A DNA stretch of 64,000 nt from Schistocerca nitens. Taxonomy: Eukaryota; Arthropoda; Insecta; Orthoptera; Acrididae. A program made the position numbers and the translations under genes. The stretch spans positions 122,659,521 through 122,723,520 of the forward strand of contig NC_064621.1 in NCBI RefSeq assembly GCF_023898315.1. Direction: 5' to 3'. The notes under the pieces are model-generated. The model was given only the letters and a program-made list of their open reading frames with translations, was not told the DNA's origin and did not search any database. Shown piece by piece: positions 32,325 to 44,300 of this stretch (positions within the stretch are counted from its first letter, which is position 1; every line of letters begins with the position of its first letter).

Positions 32325-32643
32325 TAGCAGCGCATGTCGAGTGTTTCAAGCGTCAACTTCGCGTCTCAATATCTCGGGATGTAATGGGAATATTGCGATG
32401 CAATCAACGCCATTGTGTATGTGCTTTGTCATGCTATGGATTGCTGAAGAAAAAATGTAGGAGGTCCATTTAAAAAAACATAAGTTTGTGTAAAAAAACA
32501 CATATGCTTTCGTTTTAGAATGTTTCCAAATATGTACATTCATGGGCCCCAGCCCTACATTGATACCGGTGAAAGTCGTTTTCCAATAGCTGTTATTGTT
32601 CCAGAGATATTTTGGGTGGACAAGATAGCTGGGACACCCTGTA
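32325..32643 (-). mobile_element. Putative transposon end, non-coding
   Basis: The segment ends in GGGACACCCTGTATAA; read inwards it starts TACAGGGTGTCCCAGCTATC. I recall similar sequence as a dispersed insect repeat. No transposase or matching opposite end is visible here, so the class is open. Confidence 0.4.
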
Positions 32644-32734
32644 TAATGGAGAACTAACACCGCCTTTCCGAGTTAATTCGGGAGTATGACACGGATGTAT
32701 TATTTCACCAGCGTTATTTCTTTTGGTGTTGGAC

Positions 32735-33595
32735 TATGTGATGTGGTGGGGGGACGGAAGAGAGGTGTGCAGTGGGGGATACAGGATAGGCTCGAAGATC
32801 TAGATTTCGCAGACGACAACTACTTAATGGCACAACGATATCGCGACATCGAAGAGAAACTGGCCATGTTACAGAGAGAAGCGGAAGTTGCTGGCCTCAA
32901 GATAAATGTTCGCAAAATCAAAGAAATGCGGATAAATTCGACCATCACGACTAGGCTGGCCATTAATGGAGAGGACGTAGAACAGGTCCAATCTTTCCTC
33001 TATCTAGGGAGTATAGTTACGACTACAGGAGGCGCGGCGGAGGACGTCCGTAGTCGCATCCGCAAAGCAAATGGTGCGTTTGTACAACTGTACCCTGTTT
33101 GGAGAAATAGGAACATCTCAAAGACCAAACTCCGACATTGCAATAGCAGTGTGAAGGCAGTTCTGATGTGCGGTTGAGAAACTTGGAAGGTAACTAACCA
33201 CATCAAAAACCAGCGTCATCAACCGCTGCCTCCGGCGTATTTTAAATGTGAGATGGTCAGATACAATGACAAATGAAGATATTTGGAGGGAGACAAATCA
33301 GCAACGAATCAATATACAAATCAAGGAAAGAAAATGGAACTGGATTGGGCATACATTGAGGAAACGAGATGGAGCTGTTGAAAGGGTGGCGTTGGACTGG
33401 AACCCTCAAGGAGTTAGAAAACTTGGTCGTCCCAGACAACGTGGTCGTCCCAAACAGACCTGGAAAAGGACGATTAAGAGAGAAGCTGCAGAGAATGGGA
33501 AAACTTGGAGTGAAGTGAAGAGACTTGATAGTAATCGTACCAGGTGGAGGATTTTCGTCACGGCCCTATGTTCCAGAGGGAACGACAGGAACTAA
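32735..33595 (+). pseudogene. RTE-like LINE reverse transcriptase C-terminal half
   Basis: The first part reads DRLEDLDFADDNYLMAQRY (active site FADD), AEVAGLKINVRKIKEMRIN, FLYLGSIVTTTGGAAEDVRS and SVKAVLMCG, then a TGA at 33175-33177 where the family has a cysteine or similar codon (CGCETW). A frame change follows near 33.2 kb. The second part, from 33248, reads RWSDTMTNEDIWRETNQQ, WNWIGHTLRKRDGAVERVAL, GRPKQTWKRTIKREA and a final RWRIFVTALCSRG. The 3' end after 33595 is a short TAAG-type repeat, which fits RTE elements. The upstream endonuclease and the RT N-terminus are missing. Confidence 0.85.
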
Positions 33596-33599
33596 GTAA

Positions 33600-34535
33600 A
33601 GTAAGTCATGTAATGAATGGAATCTTTCAACGTGTCCACGTAGGGGAAGTCCATGACTTGTTAGCTTCTTCACTACTGCAAACACCCATTTCAACTTTTT
33701 TTCTGTCTCAACACGAGACTCGAAATGGTTATCTATCGTTCCAAGCGACTTTTTTCCTTGTTAAGAGTGATAACTAAGAATTTTTTTGTTCAAGTGAATT
33801 CTCATAACGAGATGAAATATCAGAAATATGGTGCTACAGGATTATACTAGAAAATCACGCAAAGTTGATTCACCATTTAAAAGTTTACGGTACAATACAT
33901 TTTTGTTCAAAGTATCTGGTTTTATCGCTTATTGATCAGCTTGAATTAGAATAGAATGTCGATTGTTGATTCATTGACACACCATTCTGCAGGATCATCA
34001 CTAACGAGGTTATTTCTTTTTGTAATGTCTGACTCGACAGTTTTTCGTGAAACTCGAAATCAGGAACAATTTTCTTCTGTTCATTTTTAACTTTTGTTTC
34101 GTCTGTATTTACTGTTTTTCCAATAGCTGCAGTGCCAGAAATATCATCCGTACTAATCGAACTCTAAGTCGAACCTGCAACATTTTTTGCGAAAAATTTA
34201 TCTACTCTGCCAAGCGTTTTTAGAACATTGGCTTCTCGTTCTCGCCTTTCCTTCAATAATTTTCATGTTCAGGCACTTACAAAATTATCAACCAAACAGT
34301 CAAAACAAAATAAAGAAAGTATCCAGTTCCAAGCATACGACACCGCACATGAGCACAAAGCTTTTTACTTTAAACAAGGTACACGAGCACAAAGATTTTT
34401 CCTTTCAACACGGAGAGATGAATTGACCAACTCTGATTACTCGACGTAAATGTGCTATGAAAGAACGATAATGCAGAATAATTTAATTTCATTGTTTCCT
34501 GTTTCTCTGTTGTCAGTGAACAGTAGAAGCACACC
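33600..34535. other. Unassigned AT-rich stretch
   Basis: Nothing recognisable. Short overlapping frames lack motifs. Confidence 0.45.
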
Positions 34536-34544
34536 TGCCGGCTT

Positions 34545-34722
34545 TACTTCCACCACACCTCGTCTCGTACCTTCCAAACTTCGCAGGGTCGTGATTCCTG
34601 TTTGGATAGCTCGGATGGTAGAAGGCAAAGGTTCGAGTCTCGGTCCGGCATACAGTTTTGATCTGGCAGGAAGTTTCACAACAGCGCACACTCCGATGCA
34701 GTGTGAAAATTTCATTCTTTAA
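34545..34722 (+). mobile_element. tRNA-like SINE remnant (type F)
   Basis: The plus strand contains TTTGGATAGCTCGGATGGTA (A-box region) and AAGGTTCGAGTCTCGGTCCG (B box), then a body CAGTTTTGATCTGGCAGGAA ending GTGAAAATTTCATTCT. The space between the two boxes is too short for a full tRNA fold, so part of the anticodon arm is deleted. Confidence 0.75.
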
Positions 34723-34726
34723 GTAG

Positions 34727-35900
34727 TCTTGTTGGCAGTTTATGTGGTGTGCTTTTTGTGTGAACACTGCTGTTATGTCTACACGCAAATGCACCTTTTG
34801 TTCCAACATAAAATAAAAAATAACTTTTCCTCGAAGAAACAAAACTTAATTAAGAAATTTTATATAAAATTTGCAATGTCACGTACTATTCGATTGCACA
34901 GAGTGGGAACTTTGGTATCGTGCTAGCTGCAGTACAATAAATGAGACAAATGAAAGTTGGTTTCTTCTTCTTTTTCGCCAAAAAAGTAACTAAGTAAATA
35001 AAATTTTTAAGCTGTTGTAAAGGGTATTTCACACATTATTAGGTATTCTACTTATGTTCTTTTCGTATAAACATGTGTTTAAAAGTGTAAAACATTCCCA
35101 GTATCAACATGTTTTGTTAAACGGCTGTTATTTAATCAAAGCTCAGATACTGAAGACCACAGAGCTTTCACATTAATTACAGTAATGGAGGGCTGACTTG
35201 ATACTTTCCCATAATTTCTACAAGAAATTTAAGTAGAGTCGGTTTTTACATACTGAGGCCAATATATGTTAAAGCATTTAAGAAATTACTGGTCAGTTTA
35301 TCACAGCTTTTCAAGGGTCCCGGTATTTTCATGGCGAAAATATGGTACGGTTCAAGTAGAAGCCGACAACATTCTCTGAATATTGTTTCAAACATTTTAT
35401 TGTGGATTGCCACCCTGACAGCTTACTTCAAAATATTTTGAACAATCATGAAGATGATACCAGACAGAAACCCAATATTAAATTTACATTCAGTCACCAA
35501 GTGAACTATGTACATTTCCAAGCTTGTATTGTCTAATTTCGTTCTTAAGGATTATTTAAACTACTAAGTTGTTTAACAATATTAAAAAATTTTGTCGTTT
35601 GTAAGCGCAGTTATTTTAAAACGTACAAGGCTAAAATGAGTACAAACTGCCCCCCCTTTAGATGCCGCTCCTAGGCCGGTGCCTAGAGGGCTTATATGTA
35701 AATCCGCCACTGACTTCAGTGTCATTGTTTTTAAATCTTGGGCAAAACGTTGCTACAATAATTGCAGTTGGCGTAGAAACACGAAAAAAGTCTTCCAACT
35801 TGTTATTTTCCCCACAAAATAGTAGCCAGTGAGCTGAACTATTATTAACTCTTTTTTGTCCTCAAAGCCGTTGTCTCAAATCTCTCTAAGTCGCTGCACT
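34727..35900. other. Unassigned AT-rich stretch
   Basis: No gene seen. At 35650-35710 a GC-richer segment (CCGGTGCCTAGAGGGC...) resembles non-coding parts of dispersed hAT-type repeats as I remember them; this is only a hint. Confidence 0.4.
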
Positions 35901-35924
35901 GACGCATGTTGGATCTAAACACTA

Positions 35925-37760
35925 CATCGACATGGTTACTCTGCAATTCACACTTTAAGTATCTGGTAGAGGGTTCATCGAACCATTTTCATACTACTTC
36001 TCTACCACTCCACTCTCGAATGGTGCGTGGGAAAAAGGAACACCTAAATCTTCCCGTTCGAGCTCTGATTTCTCTTATTTTATGATGATCATTTCTCCCG
36101 ACGTAGTTGAGTGTCAACACAATATTTTCGCATTCGGAAGAGAAAGTTGGTGACTGAAATTTCGTAAATAGATCTCGCACCAAAGAAAACCCCCTTTGTT
36201 TCAGTGACTGCCACCCCAATTCGCGTATCATATCAGTGACACTCTCACCCCTATTGCGCGATAACACGAAACGAGCTGCCCTTCTTTGCACTCCCTCGAT
36301 GTCCTCCGTCAATTCCTACCTGGTAAGGATCCCATACCGCGCAGCAATATTCCAGCAGAGGACGGATAAGTGTAATGTAAGCTGTCTCTTTCATGGGTTT
36401 GTCGCATCTTCTAAGTCTTCTGCCAACAAAGCGCAGTCTTTGTTTCGCCTCCCCCTCAATATTATCTATGTGGTCTTGCCAATTTAAGTTGCTCGTAATT
36501 GTAATTCCCAGATACTTAGTCGAACTGACAGCCCTTAGAATTGTGCGATTCATCGTATACCCAAAATTTATCGGATTTCTTTTAGTACCCATGTGGATGA
36601 CCTCGCACTTTTCTTTGTTTAGTGCCAATTGCCACTTTTCGCACCACACATAAATTCTCTATATCATTTTGTAATTGGAATTGATCGTCTGATGATTTTA
36701 CTAGACGGTAAATTACAGCGTCATCTGCAAACAATCTAAGGGGGCTGCTCAGATTATCACCTAGATCATTTATATAAATCAGGAACAGAAGAGGGCCTAC
36801 GACACTACAATGCGGAACGCCAGATATCACTTCTGTTCTTCTCGATGATTTACCGTCTATCACTACGAACGGTGACCTCTCTGAGAGGAAATCACGAATC
36901 CATTAACGCAATTGAGACGATACTCCATATGCACGCATTTTGATTAATAGTCGCTTGTGAGGAGCGGTATCAAAAGCCTTCTGGAAATCTGGGAATATGG
37001 AATCGATCTGAGATTGCTTGTCGACAGCACTCATTACTTCAAGGAAATAAAGAGCTAGCTGCGTTGCACAAGAACGATATTTTCTGAATACGAGTTGGTT
37101 ATGTATCAATAAGTCATTTTCTTCAAGGTGATTCATAATGTTCGAGTACAGTATATGCTCCAAAATCCTACTGCAAATTGAGGTCAGTGATATGGGTCTG
37201 TAATTCAGTGGGTTATTCCTATTTCCTTTCTCGAATATTGGTGTGACCTGTGTTACTTTCCACTCTTTAGGAACAGACCTTTCGTCAAGTGAGCGGTTGT
37301 ACACGATTGCTAAGAAAGGCGCTATTGTGTCTGCATACTCTGAGAGGAACCTGATTGGCATACCATCTGGACAGAAAAAGTACCTTAAGTGATTTGAGTT
37401 GTTTCGGAACGCGTAAGATATCTACTTTTATGTCACTCATGCTAACAGCTGTTCTGGTTTCAAATTCTAGAATATTTACTTAGTCTTCTTTAGTGACGGA
37501 ATTACGGAAAACTGTATTTAGTAACTCCGCTTTAGTGGCACCATCATCGGTAACATTTCCATCGCTATCGCGCAGTGACGGTATTTACTATTTTTTGCCA
37601 CTGGTGTACTTTACATACGACAAGAATCTCTTTGGGTTTTCTACCATTCAATATACTAACGAAAAGCTTACTCTGAGTTAGTCCTCAATAATTTCGGGTG
37701 ACTTTGGACGCCTGTAACATTCGACAAAAGTTTTAGGAGACTTTAGATTCTAAGTGTGTA
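35925..37760 (-). mobile_element. Jockey-like LINE, second family, decayed
   Basis: On the minus strand, from 37.75 kb, the blocks read RRPKSPEIIED, MPIRFLSEYADTIAPF, VPKEWKVTQVTPIFEKGNRN, NYRPISLTSICSRILEHILY, DFQKAFDTAPHKRLL, ISGVPHCSVVGPLL, LRLFADDAVIYRLV (active site FADD), TKYLGITITSNLNWQDHI, RPLLEYCCAVWDPYQVG and RRAARFVLSRNRGESVTDMI, then FFPRTIREWSG. The 3' end lies near 35925 with an ATGTCGATGTAGTG tail. It extends about 400 bp further 5' than the copy at 26303 and differs clearly in sequence. Confidence 0.9.
35989..37361 (-). pseudogene. Jockey-like reverse transcriptase pseudogene
   Basis: The RT is spread over four open parts (36903-37361, 36582-36863, 36251-36649, 35989-36312) in changing frames with intervening shifts and stops. 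In GVPHCSVVGPLL the usual PQGS has become PHCS, so a conserved RT residue is also altered. Not functional. Confidence 0.88.
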
Positions 37761-38405
37761 CTTAGTTGGTTCTTAGCACTACAAACACGAATGAATTGCT
37801 TGATTATACCATCGGGATGTCCATATCCGGCAATTTAGAAATCTTAGTACAATGGAGTTAGCGAGTTTCTGTTGGCAGTACTCTCACCTTTGGCTACTAA
37901 CGTAAAGCACTTCGGTTGTTGACAGGGGAGGGGGAAGTACGGGCAAGTGCAGAGTCAGTCAATCTGGGCCGCACCGGTAGTGATACTGGTAAGGCCTTCC
38001 GCCAATTGAATATTTTTATGCTGCATTTGTTACACTGTCTAGCAAGTAAAGCTATGCTCACAACCCGTAGGTTGGTTTGAACACTGCACTACTTTACTAC
38101 TCACGACAGTGTGCCCTTCACTTCTTTCCTCCTCTGAACTAACTTTACAGCCAGTCAGAGGGGGGTGGGACCAACAGTACAACATCTAGGCTACTCAGAA
38201 AGACGGTATAACTTCACTTGACTCTTTTTCTCATTCTTATAGCTGCTAGAAGCGATAAATAACGGGAAAAACCGTACACCCAATAGGGAACTGAACCCAA
38301 AACCGGAGGGACTTTACAGTCTGGAACTTCAACACTGGGGAACCGAGGTGCGTTTCTGAACAGAACATTGATTAGTAGATTATTGAACAGAGCAAACTAA
38401 AGAAA
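37761..38405. other. Unassigned stretch
   Basis: No gene. At 38275-38350 the minus strand shows a faint tRNA-like pattern (GGGTTCAGTTCCC), too degenerate to call. Confidence 0.35.
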
Positions 38406-38409
38406 CACT

Positions 38410-38960
38410 AGTTATTGATTTCTATCCGAGAAGTACACGAAGAAAATACGGTGATATTCCAGGCTGACGAGATCACCCTGCGATTGCCACGAAAACATTC
38501 CCTAGACCATAATGCTCCCTCCTACTGCCTAATCCCTACCGGTGACTGTTGCAGAGTGTTTGCTTTCAGACGTTTCACGCTGCGCTGTACAAGTCAACGG
38601 CCATCTGTCATCCGAAAGCCCACCTGTCGCCAATCGGTGAACTTCCAGGCGCGGTATTGGCTAGCAAATTTCAGCCTTCGTCGCAGGTGAACAGCAGTCA
38701 GTATGTGTGCACGAAACGGTGCCTGCTGCGGAGGCCCATACACGGCAGCCTTCTCTTAGCGGTTATTGAGACACTGTTGGCAGCTCCTTGGTTCATCTGG
38801 GCGGTCAGCCGCTCAACGGTTGCACGTCGTTCATCCCTGTCATCTATGGCCCGCGGTGCACCACAGTTGTCTCTGCGTCGGTTTTATAGCACCGTTTTCC
38901 CACGCACGGTGCACTTGAACAACGACGGCACATTAACAGTTTACTAACAGTGCCGCTTCG
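38410..38960 (-). pseudogene. Tc1-like transposase N-terminal/central remnant
   Basis: The minus strand reads HILTAVHLRRRLKFASQYRA, then WKFTDWRQVGF in place of the usual block before the first catalytic aspartate, and GGSIMV-stop-GMFSW, matching the Tc1 block GGSIMVWG. Stops and frame changes are common. The C-terminal half is not found downstream on this strand. Confidence 0.6.
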
Positions 38961-38979
38961 GATCTTCTTGGAGACCAAG

Positions 38980-39345
38980 TCCACCCCTACATGAGTTTCT
39001 CCTCGGCACGGTGGCATCTACCAGTAGGGCAATGCAACGAGCCACACAGCTTGCAGTGTACGTGCGTGGTTCTAAAAGCATCTGGATAAGTTTACCCAAC
39101 TCCCCTTCGCACCAACCTCCACGGATTTAAACCCAGTCGAGACACTGTGGGAGCGACCACATCGATCGAGCTGTTCGTGTCATAGACCCTCAACCGAGAA
39201 ACCTATTACAGCTGGTCACGGCACTGCCGTCAGCACATGGCTACACATCCCTGACCGTACCTTCCCCAGCGCCCCATCGATTCTCTCCCTGCACGCCTCG
39301 CAGTGGTCGGCACTACAAACTGTGGTTATTTAGGCTTTTGACAGG
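38980..39345 (+). pseudogene. Tc1-like transposase C-terminal remnant, opposite strand
   Basis: On the plus strand, DLNPVETLWERPHR stands for the third catalytic block (PDLNPIE-LW), followed in another frame by DHIDRAVRVIDPQPRNLLQL and finally IDSLPARLAVVGTTNCGY, the usual C-terminal ending region. It adjoins the minus-strand N-terminal remnant head to head, so either two elements or one internally inverted element are present. Confidence 0.6.
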
Positions 39346-39399
39346 TGGTCACAATGTGAGTGGGCAGTGTTTACGCGTCTTTGACACGCGGTCTGAAAT

Positions 39400-41330
39400 C
39401 CCAGCAAATGATGTTTAAGAAAGGAAATGCTGGACAAGAAGCACCAACCTGTGTCTAGTTACCGCGTAGTTCGCTCAAAAGCAAAACATATACAACCATT
39501 TACTGGCGTCGATTGTATGACTGCGACAGTTGAAGAAATGTGTCCGGAAAAAGCTGATTTATTTAAAAACATCGGTTTGTCAACAAACACTGTAGCTGTA
39601 AGAGTAAATGATATTGCTGACAAGGGAACCTCCCCGTCGCACCCCCCTCATATTTAGTTATAAGTTGGCACAGTGGATAGGCCTTGAAAAACTGAACACA
39701 GATCAATCGAGAAAACAGGGAGAAATTGTGTGGAACTATGAAAAAATAAGCAAAATATACAAACTAAGAAGTCCATGCGCAAGATAGGCAACATCGAGGA
39801 GAGCGTGAGCTTAGGAGCGCAGTGGTCCCGTGGTTAGCGTGAGCAGCTGCGGAACGAGGGGTCCTTGGTTCAAGTTTTCCCTAGAGTGAAAAGTTTAATT
39901 TTTTATTTTCAGATAATTATTAAAGTTCAGGCACTAACACATCAATTTCGCTCTCCAAAATTCAAGGACATGTTGAGATTTGCTTGGACATATGCAGGAT
40001 TTGACGGTCTACACACGGAAAAATTTGAAAACGTTGAAAACATGTTTTGACAGAGCACAGGGAAAACTGTGCGACTGTGAAACTGTTGCCTTAATTTGTT
40101 GCAGTTTACGTGACAAACTCTTATGTTTTCATCACTTTTTTGGGAGTGATTATCACATCCACAAGAAAACCTAAATCGGGCAAGGTAGAAGAATCTTTTT
40201 ACCCATTCGCCAAGTGTACAAGTTAGGTGAGTCGACAACATATTCCTGTCATGTGACGCACATGCCGTCACCAGTGTTGTATAGAATATATCAGACGTTT
40301 TCCTGTGGAGGAATCGGTTGAACTATAACCTTGCGATCAAATGTTTTCGGTTCCCATTGGACAGGCACGTCCTTTCGTTTACTAATCGCACTGTTTTGCG
40401 GTGCGGTCGCAAAACACAGACACTAAACTTATTACATTGAACAGAGACGTCAATGAACGAACGGACAGATCATAACTTTGCGAAAATAAAGAAAGTAAAC
40501 TTTTCACTCGAGTGCAGACTTGAACCAAGGACCTCTCGTTCCGCAGTTGCTCACGCTAACCACCGGACCAGGGCGCTCCTGAACTCACATTGTCCTTGTT
40601 GTGCCTATCTTGCGCATGGGCTTCTTAGTTTGTATATTTTGCTTATTTTTTTCATAATTCCACACAACTTCTTGTTTTCTCGATTGATCAGTGTTCAGTT
40701 TTTCAAGGCCTATCCACTGTGACAACTTAGAACTAAATCTGAGGGGGGGTGCGTTGGGGAGGTTCCCTTGTGAGAATATACCGACTGTCTGGAAAAACTC
40801 GACATTTAGATATTAAGATCACACGCTCTTAATCATCGTCATCACGAGTTTACTGAAGAGATAGAAGAAAATAAGACTGAAGAAAAAAACGTACGCTGAC
40901 TTGGCTGTGGGAAACCTCCGAACAACTGAAATTTTCTTGAGTACATTGGCTGACTTTCAAAACAAAGAGTGGTTATCGAATTTATCATTTCATACAGATT
41001 TAACACACATATGAACGACTTTAATTTAAAATTACAAAGAGAAAGACTGTTTTGTTTCAGTCTCAACCGAACAAAAAATTTTTCACGCATTTTAATATGT
41101 ACCGATCAGTCAGCAATCAGAGTCTACATTTCAATCAGTCTCCATTTCCGGAAGATTTTGCAACTGAAACTTCGAGTGCTTCAAAAATAAAGTTTTAAGA
41201 CGCATTTTTCAGAATTTGATGCAACTGCAAACGATAGTAAGATTTTTCAAAATCCGTTTAACGCCGATATATGAAGTCTTGTCCCAGGACTTCAAACGGA
41301 AATGGTTGATTTGCAATGTAGCGATTTTAA
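39400..41330 (+). pseudogene. hAT-like transposase remnant, interrupted
   Basis: Before the inverted-repeat element the frame reads KHQPVSSYRVVRSKAKHIQP, TVEEMCPEKADLFKNIGLST and NTVAVRVNDIA. This resembles the middle part of a hAT transposase of the GTF2IRD2/ZBED-like type (pattern CPEK--LF--ISLS-NTV--R--D-A). After the element NIP resumes the frame if one TGA copy is removed, and MNDFNLKLQRERL near 41.0 kb resembles a later hAT segment (FN-LNL-LQG). Many stops. It has lost both ends as far as I can see. Confidence 0.6.
39621..40770. mobile_element. Non-autonomous TIR element with tRNA-like arms
   Basis: The termini are inverted: CAAGGGAACCTCCCC at 39621 and GGGGAGGTTCCCTTG ending at 40770. 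The inverted arms extend about 285 bp (39621-39905 and about 40490-40770) at roughly 90% identity by eye, around a spacer of about 580 bp. TGA stands on both sides, and removing one TGA plus the element restores a hAT-like frame, so I read a 3-bp duplication. Each arm carries a tRNA-like stretch GTGGTTAGCGTGAGCAGCTG...GGTTCAAG. There is no coding capacity. The superfamily is open: 3-bp duplications are known for PIF/Harbinger and CACTA, but the termini fit neither clearly. Confidence 0.9.
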
Positions 41331-41339
41331 GGTATTTGT

Positions 41340-44300
41340 TTATGCCCGTGCTTCTTAATTTGTCGAAAAAGATACATAGCACAGTCGTTAACTAAATTCG
41401 TAGCGTGCAGAGTTACTGCCTTACCGGCATCTTTAACGAATTAGTTATAGTTAGCAACGAGAAATCAGAATTGGAAAGGGTTACCAAGTGCCGGCGAAGG
41501 AAAGATCTTGCAACATCGTCGCGGCCATGGAGGTAAAAAAAGATGGGAGTTATTACATCACAAACTTGAAGCCGACGTCCGCCATTTTAAATAGCCTAAA
41601 ACGTCAGGTTCACCGCATTCATACCTCCATAGTTCACCGCGGTGATACTTCATGACGTCACTCTGACGCGCCCGTGCGCTGTTGCGGTCGTGTTGGGTGC
41701 TTTCATTGTGTGGGGGCGTAATTGTTTCCTCAAAAATGCCAGGCTACATTGTTCACGGATTACTAATCCATCCGATCGTATTCTAAATCTTAAAGGTATC
41801 ACATTTCATTCGTTCAGTAGAGTTGTTCAAGCAATATTTTCTTTTATTTACTTGAATTATGGTAGCGCTGTTTGCTTTTATCGTAGTTGTTTTATTTCTG
41901 TCAGCTGACTTTAGATTTGTCTTACTTTACTCAGTATCCGTTCTTTCTCTTCTTTCCTGTGTTTTTCATTGCCTTCCAAAATCGCAAACGCTCCAAGGTC
42001 AGAGCCACACATTGTCGACCGTCTCGTCATCGCCCAACACACGGCTACGTAACCGCGCTGATTGTTGGGGCAGCATCTCATGCCCTAAATTCCTCCCGCC
42101 GAAAATTATTCATTGTGTACATTCCCTTCGCCTCCCCTTTAAAAACGATTCCAGAAACAGGTGTGTGTGTTTCCTTTCTGAAGAAGTGTATGGCAGAAAA
42201 CTTTCGTTAACAGTCTCTTCGCCGGGCCTGCCTGCTGCTCGGCATGTGAGTAGCAACCTATCCGTTTCACAGTATAGTTATCACCTCATAAAACTAAGTA
42301 AATAATCCACTGGACTTCAATAGGAACAATGTTGTACATAATTACAATACCAGAAGAAGAAAAATATGACCTTCATTACGCCACATTAAGGTTGTAGCAC
42401 AAACAAGGGTTCACAATTTTGCAACCAAAAGTTTTGATCAGTTACCCATCGGTATAAAATGCCTGATAGACTGCAAAGAAAAAAGTTGAAACTATACTGA
42501 AAACGTTTCTCTTTGACAACTCCTCTTATTCCACAGAAGATTATCTATTCCTGTAATGTGTAATGGTGACGGCAATTACTGACATCCGGCTGTCTTTAAT
42601 CAAAATACAAAAAACTAGTAAATGATCAGCATGGAGACATACTTACAAAAAACTGATAATATACAATGACTCGTTACACATTATTACGATTTATCGTGCA
42701 AATAATACATGGAACGTGAAACAATTTCAGTAGCTATTGTTCTATCACAAGCATGGTATAGGCTTATACTTTGAGAACCTCAAAATGAAATTCAAAAGTA
42801 AAATCAAGCAGGTGATCAAAGTAGATGTACATTCCAATTGTGCTAAGCCTGGTTATTCCTGAAACACTGACCGAGTTAATAGCGAGAAATATTCCGGGAA
42901 GAGAAGCAAACACGCTACTGTTGGAAAAGTAGGCCTACATCTTACATAGGTAATCATCACTGAAAATATTACTTAAATACAAGTTAAAGCAAAATATCCA
43001 TTTTATGAGGTCTTAAGAGTTTAAAACAATTTTCCTTAATCACATTTATAGCATTCCACAGTGCTGGAAGACACTTAAAAATTATATCTTTTTTTTACCC
43101 AGTGATTTCCTATTACTGGCCCCACACTGAATGACACATATATAAGATTTCAAAGTGAGAAGATGCGTTAACTACAGTGAAACTAACGCACTGACAATCT
43201 CATAAAACCAGAACTCTATTCTGCATTGAGATATACCTGTGTGCAGTTCTGTTTCTTTGGCATTTCAATAATCGTACAATTTGTTGACATGCACAAGATA
43301 CGATAGCATGCCTTGCTTCTTTCCTCTTTGCACACGTTTATGGGCTAACAGAGAACATGTACGCAAGTTTTTTTATTTTTTTTATTTATTTATTTTTTTT
43401 GCAAACGTGAACATTCAAAATGTTGTTCTTACGAGTTGAAAGCTGAAAATGTGGCTAAGAAGAAGCCGTACCAGTAAGCAAACAAGCATTAGTTTCGGAG
43501 TTCCAGCTTCATTTGCTATCAATACAAACACAGTAAATATGGAATAAAATGCATTACGAAAGCATCCTTTTCACATCACATCCCTCTCTTTCGTTATTCG
43601 AAATGCATCAACAAAACAAGTTACATTCACGAGGCCAAATGTGTCGTATTACTAGAGCAAATACGCATTTAAGAATGCAAATACGCATTTAAGAATAGAG
43701 AGATAGATAGATAGATAGATAGATAGATATGACAATGAGTTGGGCTGAATGAGTGAGTGAGTGAGTGAGAAAAGGCAACTGGGAGTTGACGGGTATGGGC
43801 AACTTTACAGCGATGGGCTAGTAGGTTAGAGTTAGGCTACAGAGTTTAAAGGGAGCTGGCGGGAATGAGGGCTGAATGAATTACATGTTGAAAAGGGCGC
43901 GAATATGTTCGCATGCCAATTTTTTGGGAACATTTTTAAAGGTCTGAGAACGGCATAGAATTGAGGCAGTTGATACCACAGTTTTCAGTCAGATTCTTTT
44001 AAACAGGAGTATATTCGCCTTTTTGTGCCCCATAGGAGGATTTTTCATTGCTGATTATTATAATAAAACACAGCGCCAGTTACATTTTTTATGCATACTG
44101 TCCATCTTTTCAGAAATTTACTCCTATTTTCAAATGCAACTACTTAGATAGGTATTTTATGGGGCACCTGTGTATTTGTTTTTCTGATTCTCTTGTCCTG
44201 TAGTCATCTTTTTATGGTTTTATTGCACTCGGAAGATGTAAATCTTGTGACTGTATACATGTTAGTGTTTGGAAATTGCAATATTTTGTGTATTCTTACA

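Noticed and set aside
41859-42305. 148-codon frame with a hydrophobic N-terminus as a secreted protein
   Set aside because: Low-complexity, overlaps another frame of similar length, and shows no conserved pattern; probably chance.
43659-43697. 20-bp tandem duplication as a CRISPR-like array
   Set aside because: Only two adjacent units without spacers, in a eukaryotic context.
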